Below, in pieces: positions 55,137 to 62,856 of a DNA stretch of 64,000 nucleotides. The first letter of the stretch is position 1; every line of letters begins with the position of its first letter. Under the pieces are notes generated by a model. It worked only from the letters and a program-made list of their open reading frames with translations. It did no database searches and was not told the DNA's origin. A program made the position numbers and the translations under genes. The DNA comes from Rhodococcoides fascians NBRC 12155 = LMG 3623. Its GTDB lineage: Bacteria; Actinomycetota; Actinomycetes; Mycobacteriales; Mycobacteriaceae. The DNA lies in NCBI RefSeq assembly GCF_001894785.1, contig NZ_BCWW01000007.1, forward strand, positions 307,674-371,673, read 5' to 3'.

Positions 55137-56585
55137 TCATTCTGCGGCGACGACGACCGACGGCGGGGCCGCCGCGAGCACCGTATCGCTACCGCCGTCG
55201 GAGTCGATGACCGCCGTCAGAACCGCGACGAACTCGGTGATGAACCGATGGACGTTGGTCGACGCGACATCCGAACTGGGGAAGCGGGCCGAGATGTTGA
55301 GCCCTTCGAGCGTGCGATTGACCCAGAAGTAGACCTCGTCGTCGGCGTGGCAGTTGCTCCTGAGCGCCCGCCCCTTGCGCCCCTGCCACTGGGCGGCGTC
55401 GGGCAGGAACCGCAGGTCGATGTACGAGACCACGAACCGGGGAATTTCGGTGGAGTCGAGGATCTTGGCGATCTTCGAGTACGGCATACGGGCCAGGCCC
55501 TTGTTCGCAGCGCCCGCGGTGGCCGCGGCCTCGAGTGCCTCGACGAAGGTGCAGGCGTTGTCGAGCTGGATCTCCATCGGAAGAATTCCGACGTACCACC
55601 CCACCGACGCGGCCCACTTCTGCTCGTCGCGGGTGTGCATCGGCATCACCGTGCGCAGAGATCGACTGCCGGACAGGCGAGCATTCGTCAATGCGAGCGC
55701 CGCAAGAATTCCGGCCTGCATGTTGTATCCGGCAGCGCGGCACGCCGCATTGAAGCCGTCCGACTGTTCGGAGGTCAGAAGCCACGACGAGATGCTGCTC
55801 TGGGGCGCAGGGCCGGTGTCGGCGCGGGGCCGGTCGCCCGCCAACGGAAGCGGGAAAGCAGGGAAGCGGCCGTCCTCGACAGCGAGGAAGTCCTGCCACG
55901 TTCGCACGGCACCGTGATCCGCCGTCAGGGTGTCGCCGAGTGCCCGTTCGGACTGACTGAAGTCGACGTAACTACCCACCTCGGGCAATTCCGGGTCGAT
56001 GCCGTCGAGGGCATGCGCGTACAGCCGGTCGATCTCGTTGATCGCATAGATCTGGCTGTATGCGTCCATGACCGAATGATCGGCCGCGAAGGCGAGCAGG
56101 AACGATTCCTCGGGTCCACCGGCGAGAGTGCGGGACGCGTCGTCGGGTTCGATGGTGGCGAGAACGAAATGCGGCCATGCCGTCGGAGACACGGTGTCGC
56201 CGAACCACGACTGCAGATGGCCGAACACCTGAGTTTCCGATCGCGAATCCGCGTGTGGGCGATCTGTCACCTGCACGGCGTCGACCGGTGCGGTGAAGCG
56301 CTGCCACGAACCGGACTGCTCGTCACGACGAACCTTGGTTCGGAACGCCTCGTGCCGACCCATGTACGCGGCGATGGTGCGGCGTACGGCCTCGACGTCG
56401 TAGCGACGATGGATCTCGAATACCGTGCCGATCCAGGAGCCCGGGGCGCTGCGCTCGCAATGGTCCTCGTGCGTGAACGACAGCCCGCGGGGATCGAGAG
56501 CCCACTGATCGTCGCCGACGCGGGGAACCCACTCGGTCAAGCGTCCGGCGGGAAGTGGATAGTCGGCGAGTTCGGTGTATTCCAT
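55137..56585 (-). CDS. PapA-like CoA-dependent acyltransferase D
   Basis: A 482-residue protein, closest to acyltransferase A at both ends (MEYTELADYPLPAGRLTEWVP). The active-site motif is H170-S-V-M-D174-A175, with Ala instead of Gly after the Asp, as in B. 'PMHTRDEQKWAASVGWYVGILP' and 'EVYFWVNRTLEGLNISARFPSS' are the conserved later segments. It is the first gene of the minus-strand cluster, with AGAGG upstream of ATG 56585, and diverges from acyltransferase E across 550 bp. A and D probably arose by duplication. Confidence 0.82.
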   Translation of the reverse strand: MEYTELADYPLPAGRLTEWVPRVGDDQWALDPRGLSFTHEDHCERSAPGSWIGTVFEIHRRYDVEAVRRTIAAYMGRHEAFRTKVRRDEQSGSWQRFTAPVDAVQVTDRPHADSRSETQVFGHLQSWFGDTVSPTAWPHFVLATIEPDDASRTLAGGPEESFLLAFAADHSVMDAYSQIYAINEIDRLYAHALDGIDPELPEVGSYVDFSQSERALGDTLTADHGAVRTWQDFLAVEDGRFPAFPLPLAGDRPRADTGPAPQSSISSWLLTSEQSDGFNAACRAAGYNMQAGILAALALTNARLSGSRSLRTVMPMHTRDEQKWAASVGWYVGILPMEIQLDNACTFVEALEAAATAGAANKGLARMPYSKIAKILDSTEIPRFVVSYIDLRFLPDAAQWQGRKGRALRSNCHADDEVYFWVNRTLEGLNISARFPSSDVASTNVHRFITEFVAVLTAVIDSDGGSDTVLAAAPPSVVVAAE

Positions 56586-57135
56586 GGTGTCCTCTTCCGT
56601 TCCGGGCTCGGCCAGCGGTATTCGGCAGTAGTGGTGTCTATCGGCATTCGATTACGGTCGAGTGGTGGATGTAACGGCGGAAGTCGTCGGTCCGGCTCGC
56701 TTTTATCGGGTGCACTCGCAATGCTTTCGACATTGAAAGAACAACTATTCGACGGACCGTGAAGTCGCAGTCCGGTCGACGTGAGTACGGCACTCACAAT
56801 AGGGCGAAAGCGAAACTATTTCGCGACGCGTAAAAGTAATTCTTGTCACTGTCGAGGGGGTTGACCGACGGGTGGAACATCGGTCGGAAAACTGATTCTC
56901 GCACACGTCGGCATTGTGATTCCAGCGTAACCGCACGTCAGGGCCCGATGATTCGAGAGAGCCGATCCGGGTGACGGGCTCGGAACCCAAACCTCGGGCC
57001 GGACCGGCACCCCGAGACCGGAGTCACATTCGCGCGTCCGCTCGGTGGAATGGCACTTATTGCAAACATTGAATGAATCGACCGACGAGAAACAGCACCA
57101 CCTTCCCGTTTCTTTCGATGTAGTAGGTTCGGCGC
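56586..57135. promoter_or_regulatory. 550-bp divergent intergenic region of the acyltransferase island
   Basis: No supported gene lies here. It separates the minus-strand acyltransferases D-C-B from plus-strand acyltransferase E and is more AT-rich than the coding DNA around it. It contains the palindrome at 56781 and a second inverted repeat, GACCGA (56863) and TCGGTC (56880). It probably holds promoters for both directions. Confidence 0.55.
56781..56797. promoter_or_regulatory. 17-bp palindrome, possible operator
   Basis: GTGAGTACGGCACTCAC has perfect 6-bp arms (GTGAGT and ACTCAC) around 5 nt, the size of a TetR- or GntR-type operator. No matching regulator gene is in the window. Confidence 0.35.
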
Positions 57136-58482
57136 GTGACTCGAATTGGATTTGCCGATCACCTTTTCTTGCGAATGCACCACGGCATCGGATTTCCCGT
57201 CTACAACCAGTTCCTGTGGTGGTTCGATGACGTCGTGCAGCGAGAAGACCTGGAAAGACTGCGTGACAACCTGTCCGACGGTCTGCTTACACGCAGGGTG
57301 GTGGCATCGGCAATTCCGACGGCCCGAGATCGGTGGGTGCCGTCGGCCGCCTCTCATTCACTGGATTTTCATCCAGAATTCACAGACCCCTCGATGGTGC
57401 GGCAATGGGCGGACGGCCGGATCGATCCCGATATCGACCCCGAGACCGGATTGGGTTGGCAACTCGCGGCGACGAGACTGAGCGACGGCGGCATGGTGCT
57501 GTCGTTGGTCGCCTCGCACATGGTCGCCGACGGCGGCGCCTTGATCGCTGCATTCCGTGCGGCGAACTCCGACTCCGTCGCGTCCCGTGTCTCCTCCGCC
57601 CCGGGCGGCCTCGAGGCCCTCGCTTCCGACTTCGGTGACGCCGTCGAGCAAATTCGGTCCGCGGGTGGATGGCTGGTGAACGCGGCGGTGCAGGCTCTGC
57701 CTCTGTCCGGACGCTCCGAGCCTGCCGGTGCCACCCAGTCGAGGCCGAAACCACACCGGGCAGCACCCGAGCGAGCGGCTGCGGCGGACTGGACATCCCC
57801 GCACGTGGTTGCCGAGGTGGACGCCGATGCATGGCGATCGACCGCGGAACGCTGGGGAGGAACATCCAATTCGCTGTTCGTGGCGGTCCTGACTGCTGCG
57901 TCCGGACTCGCCGGCCGTGCTTCGGTGGGAGACACGGTGCAGTGGTCCCTGCCCGTCAGTGATCGCGGCGACGCATCCGACACACGGTCCAACGCCACCA
58001 AGATCGTCAAGATCGACGTGCCGATCGCCGACCCGACCGATCTGGACCTCCGCCCGATCCGCGCCGCCAGTAAATCGGCCTTCACGGCTTTCGCCGCTGC
58101 TCAGGCCGCCGGTGCCGCTCCGGGCGGCCTGTCCCAGGCACTGGTTCAAATGCTGCCCGACGCGGTGGTCGCACGAGTGCCGCAGCCCCGCGACGGTGCC
58201 GAAGGGCTGGCGTCGAACCTCGGTTCTCTTCCCGACGACTTCACGACGGTGGCGGGGATCGCTGCCCGGGCGGTGTCCGGTCGAGCGACGTTCGCCGGAG
58301 CCGACGCCGACTTCGCTCGTTCGCTCGACGGCGGTCTGACCGCATGGTCGAGCGAGACCGGCACCAGTGTGACCGTGACCGTCCACGCCATGGACCCCGA
58401 CCGATGCCCGGACGAGCACATACTGCGTGAACACCTGACCGAGGCGCTTCGGAGATGGGGACTCTCAGCACGCTTCTGGTGA
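57136..58482 (+). CDS. Acyltransferase-fold protein E (second paralogous type)
   Basis: A 448-residue protein. It has H128-M-V-A-D132-G133 in 'SHMVADGGA', the HxxxDG of CoA-dependent acyltransferases (condensation, WS/DGAT, CAT fold), and a second-half segment 'SNSLFVAVLTAASGLAGRAS' and 'WSLPVSDRGDASDTRSNATK' like WS/DGAT proteins. N-terminus 'ADHLFLRMHHGIGFPVYNQFLWWFD' and C-terminus 'RWGLSARFW' are shared with protein F, but not with PapA-like A-D. The start is GTG 57136. Between 150 and 215 there is a Pro/Ala-rich linker. It is convergent with the glycosyltransferase gene. Acceptor and donor unknown. Confidence 0.72.
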   Translation: MTRIGFADHLFLRMHHGIGFPVYNQFLWWFDDVVQREDLERLRDNLSDGLLTRRVVASAIPTARDRWVPSAASHSLDFHPEFTDPSMVRQWADGRIDPDIDPETGLGWQLAATRLSDGGMVLSLVASHMVADGGALIAAFRAANSDSVASRVSSAPGGLEALASDFGDAVEQIRSAGGWLVNAAVQALPLSGRSEPAGATQSRPKPHRAAPERAAAADWTSPHVVAEVDADAWRSTAERWGGTSNSLFVAVLTAASGLAGRASVGDTVQWSLPVSDRGDASDTRSNATKIVKIDVPIADPTDLDLRPIRAASKSAFTAFAAAQAAGAAPGGLSQALVQMLPDAVVARVPQPRDGAEGLASNLGSLPDDFTTVAGIAARAVSGRATFAGADADFARSLDGGLTAWSSETGTSVTVTVHAMDPDRCPDEHILREHLTEALRRWGLSARFW

Positions 58483-58487
58483 GCGGG

Positions 58488-59765
58488 TCAGCGGTCGCGC
58501 GCTGCTGCTTCGGTGATGTCGGCGGCAGCGGCCGTCGCCGTTCGAGCAGGCGTCATCGTATCGGCAAGCGCTCGCGCGGCCAGCCGGGCGTCTTCGGTCA
58601 TGAGATCGGAAATGCCCTGCTGGAGAACGGATTCGGTCAACGTCGAGAACTTCGTGCTCGACCCGGCTCCTACGCGCCGCAGCGCCGATCCCCAGAACGG
58701 TTGGTCGGCGCTGAACCAGCACACCAGGGTCGGCAGCCCGGCTCGTGCCGAGGCTGCAGTCGTCCCTGCGCCGCCGTGATGAACCGCGGCCAGACAGCGC
58801 GGAAAGACCGTCGCGTGATCGACCGATTTCACGACGAAGACGTTCGGGTTCGATCGATGGACGGCTGAATCGGACTCCAGCAGATCGCTCCAGCCCGCGC
58901 AGACCAGGGCGCGCACGCCCAATCGATCGGTGACGTTGTCGATCATGCGCATCAGTGCAGCCGGTTCGGGCACCGGCATGCTGCCGAAGCCGAAATACAC
59001 TGGCGCAGTTCCTGCGTCGAGCCATCGGCGCAACGCGGGATCCGTCTCGGTGACTCCGTCGACCAGGCCGATGAAGCCGACGAACGGGCGTAGCGGGCCC
59101 CACTGTCGGGCAAGCCCGGGGAACAGCGCCGATTCGTAGGCCTGAATCTCGATACCGCCGTAGCGCGCCGACCTCACGGGCGTCGACTCCGTGGTGGGAG
59201 GCAAACCCAGTGATGCCCTCTGCGCGTTGTCGCGCTTCTTCATCGACTTCCAGCGCAGTGCCTCGAGGGCCACCCACATCGACCGATTGACGACGGCAGG
59301 TAGGTTCACGCCCGGTGTGATCGACACTGCATCGTTGCGCCTGAGGGGGCAGTAGTGCAGGGACACGAACGCTGTGCCGTGCGCTTCGGCCACGTTCAGA
59401 GCCATCTCCTGACCGAGCGAGCCGGTGACGATTCCGTCGCACCCCGCCGCCATTCGGTTCAGCTCGGACGTCATGTCGTCCCAGCCGTGATGAGCCAGCT
59501 CGGACAGCGCAGCAAAGCGGGTCCGCGGGTTTCGAGACTTGATACGCACTCTGACCAGATCGGACTCCAACAGCTGCTGCGTGTCGGGCCCGAACGGTTG
59601 AACCTCGATACGTTCGGAGGATGCCGTGGCAGCCGACACGACATCGGTGAGATTGGGTGGGGCACCGAACAGCACGTCGTGCCCGCGATCTGCGAGTTCG
59701 AGCCCGAGAGCGATACCGGGGGTCACGTCGCCTCGGCTTCCGTTGAACGGCATCACGAACTTCAC
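58488..59765 (-). CDS. GT1-family glycosyltransferase (sterol/glycopeptidolipid-type)
   Basis: A 425-residue UDP- or dTDP-sugar glycosyltransferase. The N-terminal acceptor domain starts 'MKFVMPFNGSRGDVTPGIAL', and the C-terminal nucleotide-sugar site is 'AAVHHGGAGTTAASARAGLP' with 'WFSADQPFWGSALRRVGAG'. This pattern is shared with sterol glucosyltransferases and the Gtf enzymes of mycobacterial glycopeptidolipids. It starts at GTG 59765 and lies between the two E/F acyltransferases. I infer that it attaches a sugar to the lipid or polyol that the acyltransferases decorate; the sugar is unknown. Confidence 0.85.
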   Translation of the reverse strand: MKFVMPFNGSRGDVTPGIALGLELADRGHDVLFGAPPNLTDVVSAATASSERIEVQPFGPDTQQLLESDLVRVRIKSRNPRTRFAALSELAHHGWDDMTSELNRMAAGCDGIVTGSLGQEMALNVAEAHGTAFVSLHYCPLRRNDAVSITPGVNLPAVVNRSMWVALEALRWKSMKKRDNAQRASLGLPPTTESTPVRSARYGGIEIQAYESALFPGLARQWGPLRPFVGFIGLVDGVTETDPALRRWLDAGTAPVYFGFGSMPVPEPAALMRMIDNVTDRLGVRALVCAGWSDLLESDSAVHRSNPNVFVVKSVDHATVFPRCLAAVHHGGAGTTAASARAGLPTLVCWFSADQPFWGSALRRVGAGSSTKFSTLTESVLQQGISDLMTEDARLAARALADTMTPARTATAAAADITEAAARDR

Positions 59766-59904
59766 AGGCGCACTCGCAGACGTGTCGGCGTGGGGAAGAG
59801 CCCCAACCTATCAGCACCGGCCGAACCGAGCCGATACGAAAACATATGGCGGGAAACACATTTGCGGCCGTTCCACCTACGTGGGCGGGCAGGGATAGTC
59901 TCTC

Positions 59905-61281
59905 GTGGTGGAGAGATTGACGTACGACGACGACCTGTTCCTGCGCATGGAGTGCGTACTCGGAGTGCCGGTGGTCAATCAGATCGTGTGGCGGTTCGAC
60001 TCGGACGTCCCGCTCGACGCACTCGAATCCATGTGGCAGTTGCTTGCTACCGGCCCGTTGGATCGCTCCGTACGACGCTCGGCGGTGCCCGGTGCGCGGG
60101 ACGGCTGGATCACGGCGCGCACGCACGCCGACCCGGTCGTCATCGGACACGCGATCGCCCGGGACGGCATCGATCTGTGGATCGAGAACGAGGCAGCGGT
60201 GACGCTGGACCCCATCGACGGACCTGCGTGGCGTTTGTCGGCGACCTCGGTCGACGGCGGCGGCATGGTGGTCTCTCTCGTCGGATCGCACGTGGTCGGT
60301 GACGGCGGTGCCCTGACCTCTGCGGCGGCGGCAGCTCTCGCCGGTCGGGCGACTCCGGACGACTTCGTTCGCGGCGGGCTCGACCACGTTCCCCCGCGGT
60401 CGTCGGTACGTGCCGACATCGCGGACGGCGTCGGACAGATCGGTGCGGCATTGTCCGGGGTGGCGCGAGCGCTCGGACGTACGGCAGTGGACGCGGTACG
60501 TTCGCGAACCTCGTCCGACGAGGTAGCAGCGGGCTCCACGGCACCCGGCCCGACGCCGAGCCGTGCTCGGGCCGTCACCGCGGCGCGAGAAGGCAAGTGG
60601 GTACCGAGCACGGTGGTCGTCGACTGCGCATCGGGGGACTGGGCCGCGGCCGCAGCGAGCAGGGGCGGGAGCTCGAACAGTCTCCTTGTCGCGGTCGTGC
60701 TCGGCATTCTCACCGCGAGTGGACGCGTCGGTCCGCAGGACCGGGTACGGGTGGCCCTTCCTGTCAGCACCCGAACACCCGGAGACAGTCGCGCCAACGC
60801 GACGTCCGGGGTGTCCATTCACGTCGACGGGGGACAGGGCTACCGCGACGATCTGACGGCCATCCGCGCATCGAGCAAGCAGGCGTTCACCGACCAGGCC
60901 GACAGTACGATGACATCGGTGTTCGAGCTGCTCAAACCACTGATGCAGGTGTTGCCCGACGTCGTCGTCGCCAAGCTGGCGGCATCGGGCTCTGCACCGC
61001 TGTGCCTGTGCTCGAACCTCGGCGATCGGGGCACGCGACTGCGCACCATCGGAGGCGTCAACGCCGCGGCAGTGGCGATGCGGTCGATCACCCAGAACAC
61101 CGATGTGGCGTTGCTCCGTCGCACCGCCGGCGGGGTCAGTGCCTGGTGGAACGACTCGGGTGACCGCGCGACGCTGTGCGTCACCGGTCTCGACCCGGAC
61201 GCGTTCCCCAGCAAGGAGCACCTGCGTGGGCTGGTCGAGGCCGAGTACACGAACTGGGGCCTGACTGCCGAATTCTGGTGA
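59905..61281 (+). CDS. Acyltransferase-fold protein F (second paralogous type)
   Basis: A 458-residue paralogue of protein E. The catalytic motif is H129-V-V-G-D133-G134 in 'GSHVVGDGGAL'. It shares 'DDLFLRMECVLGVPVVNQIVWRFD' at the N-terminus, 'SNSLLVAVVLGILTASGRVGPQDRVRVALPVSTR' in part in the second half, and the end 'NWGLTAEFW'. It begins at GTG 59905 (or 59908), 139 bp from the divergent glycosyltransferase. E and F frame the glycosyltransferase gene, suggesting a duplicated acyltransferase pair acting on its product. Confidence 0.72.
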   Translation: MVERLTYDDDLFLRMECVLGVPVVNQIVWRFDSDVPLDALESMWQLLATGPLDRSVRRSAVPGARDGWITARTHADPVVIGHAIARDGIDLWIENEAAVTLDPIDGPAWRLSATSVDGGGMVVSLVGSHVVGDGGALTSAAAAALAGRATPDDFVRGGLDHVPPRSSVRADIADGVGQIGAALSGVARALGRTAVDAVRSRTSSDEVAAGSTAPGPTPSRARAVTAAREGKWVPSTVVVDCASGDWAAAAASRGGSSNSLLVAVVLGILTASGRVGPQDRVRVALPVSTRTPGDSRANATSGVSIHVDGGQGYRDDLTAIRASSKQAFTDQADSTMTSVFELLKPLMQVLPDVVVAKLAASGSAPLCLCSNLGDRGTRLRTIGGVNAAAVAMRSITQNTDVALLRRTAGGVSAWWNDSGDRATLCVTGLDPDAFPSKEHLRGLVEAEYTNWGLTAEFW

Positions 61282-61396
61282 CCTCGAGACAAATCACAAC
61301 ATCGGGCGTACGCGGATTTTCGGCGGGATCCCCGGTACGGCTATGCTTTTGCGACTGTTCGAGTGTTCGAGCGCATGTGAGAAAGGGGAGCGATCC

Positions 61397-61840
61397 ATGG
61401 CAGTGGTCGTGTTGTTCGGGTCCGAGACCGGTACGGCCGAGGAGGTCGCCGACAAGATCGCGGACGTGCTCGGTGATCACGATGCCGAGGTGCGAGACAT
61501 GCTCGAGTACGAGGTCTCCGACATCGACACGGACGACTTCCACGTCGTCATCTGCTCCACCTACGGTGACGGAGAGCTCCCCACCGGCGCGGAGCCGTTC
61601 TACGAGGCACTCGTCGAGGATGCCCCCGACCTCGCAGGACTGCAGTTCGCAGTCTTCGGTCTGGGAGACAAGGTATACGAGGACACCTTCAACCGCGGCG
61701 GCGAGATCATCGCCGAAAAGCTCACCGAGCTCGGTGCGAAGCAGGTCGGCACCCACGCTCGGCACGACAGCTCGTCTAACATCAAGCCCAAGGCAATGGC
61801 CGAGGACTGGGCTCGCGAGCTGATCGATCTGTTGCCCTGA
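61397..61840 (+). CDS. Flavodoxin
   Basis: A 147-residue FMN protein. 'VVVLFGSETGTAEEVADKIADVL' is the phosphate-binding loop, 'CSTYGDGELPTGAEPFYEAL' the second FMN loop, and 'FGLGDKVYEDTFNRGGEIIAEKL' the third. It carries low-potential electrons to unknown partners. The start at ATG 61397 follows AAAGGGGAG; an earlier in-frame codon at 61343 lacks support. It ends the plus-strand run and is convergent with maf. It may serve a desaturase or oxygenase outside the window. Confidence 0.9.
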   Translation: MAVVVLFGSETGTAEEVADKIADVLGDHDAEVRDMLEYEVSDIDTDDFHVVICSTYGDGELPTGAEPFYEALVEDAPDLAGLQFAVFGLGDKVYEDTFNRGGEIIAEKLTELGAKQVGTHARHDSSSNIKPKAMAEDWARELIDLLP

Positions 61841-61855
61841 GGTAGGTCTCGCCGG

Positions 61856-62524
61856 TCAGATCCCGATCGGGTCGTCCGGCGAGCCGTCCCAGAGGGCGGC
61901 AAGCGACGTACCCACCCGCTCGAGAAGAGTACGAACCAGCGGCAAGCCGATGCCGATCACCGACGAGGGATCACCCTCGATGCTGTCGACGAACCAGCCG
62001 CCGAGACCGTCGAGCGTGAATGCTCCCGCTACCTGCAGCGGTTCGCCGGACGCCAGATACGCGTCGAGATCGACTGCAGACGGGGTTGCGAAACGAATCG
62101 TCGTCGAGCTGTGCGCTGCAGCCTGCGCCACCACGACTCCGGCGGTGACTCGCAGAACGGCATGACCGGTCAACAGCGCCCCGGTCGACCCGGCCATGGT
62201 CCGCCAACGCTCACGGGCCACCTCGACGGTGTGCGGTTTACCGTGCAGCTCACCGGCAATCGACAGCATCGAATCACACCCGACGATCACCAGATCCGCC
62301 GAAGAATCCGAGAACGTCTCGGCGACTGCGGCGGCCTTGGCCCGCGCGAGTTCGGTGACCACGGTGGCGGCGGACGCGGACGGCCCCAGTTCGGCCGTCA
62401 CCGCGTCCTCGTCGACTCCCGACACCCGGACGATCGGCTCCACGCCGGCATTACGAAGAACTCCGAGGCGAGCAGGTGACGCCGACGCCAGAACGAGTCG
62501 TACCGAATCGGCCCGGGTCGTCAC
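61856..62524 (-). CDS. maf: Maf-like nucleoside triphosphate pyrophosphatase
   Basis: A 222-residue Maf/HAM1-type protein. 'LVLASASPARLGVLRNAG' is the nucleotide-binding start, with 'VSGVDEDAV', 'IVGCDSMLSIAGELHGKP' and 'GAFTLDGLGGWFVDSIEGDPSSVIGIG' later. It hydrolyses non-canonical NTPs. The frame is open to 62620, but GTG 62524 gives 222 residues, the size of Rv3282 as I recall, and follows the accE5 stop by 11 bp. It belongs to the accD5-accE5-maf operon. Confidence 0.9.
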   Translation of the reverse strand: MTTRADSVRLVLASASPARLGVLRNAGVEPIVRVSGVDEDAVTAELGPSASAATVVTELARAKAAAVAETFSDSSADLVIVGCDSMLSIAGELHGKPHTVEVARERWRTMAGSTGALLTGHAVLRVTAGVVVAQAAAHSSTTIRFATPSAVDLDAYLASGEPLQVAGAFTLDGLGGWFVDSIEGDPSSVIGIGLPLVRTLLERVGTSLAALWDGSPDDPIGI

Positions 62525-62535
62525 GGGCGGCACCG

Positions 62536-62856
62536 TCACCGCGAGTATCGGCCCGACGCGGCGTACGAATACGCCGACTGCGCCGCGAAGCCGCGGTGCA
62601 TCGACGACGGTGCACCCCACAATTCCCGGGGCCGAGAATCCGCGCTCGATGCCGAATCGTTCTGCGCCGCAGTCAACACCGCCACCAGAGCCGCCACGTC
62701 CTCGTCGTCCGGATTGCCCTTGACGACCCTGATTGCCGCGGACATGCCCGAGGTGGCATCGGCCTGACCGTCGTTCACGTCGTCATGCTTCGCTTCATCG
62801 CTCACTGCGTCATGATTCGCTTCGCTCACTGCGTCATGATTCGCTTCGCCGCTCAT
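62536..62856 (-). CDS. accE5: Acyl-CoA carboxylase epsilon subunit
   Basis: A 106-residue small subunit. The conserved core is '[24 protein letters not shown]', followed by '[12 protein letters not shown]', as in mycobacterial AccE5 (Rv3281). The N-terminal 28 residues consist of repeats (NHDAVSEA) encoded by 24-bp tandem DNA repeats. The ATG at 62856 overlaps the accD5 stop. The epsilon subunit stimulates the AccA3-AccD5 propionyl-CoA carboxylase (family knowledge). Confidence 0.88.
   Translation of the reverse strand: MSGEANHDAVSEANHDAVSDEAKHDDVNDGQADATSGMSAAIRVVKGNPDDEDVAALVAVLTAAQNDSASSADSRPRELWGAPSSMHRGFAAQSAYSYAASGRYSR
62771..62845 (-). repeat. 24-bp tandem repeats at the start of accE5
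   Basis: Two perfect 24-bp units (62798-62821 and 62822-62845) and a third, diverged copy (62771-62794, 20 of 24 matches) separated by 3 bp. On the coding strand each encodes [12 protein letters not shown] residues and contains an in-frame GTG that could be a start codon. Confidence 0.9.

Noticed and set aside
62771..62845. accE5 N-terminal repeat as a sequencing or assembly artefact
   Set aside because: The third copy is diverged and the frame stays open, so it is more likely biological, although short-read collapse of repeats cannot be excluded.
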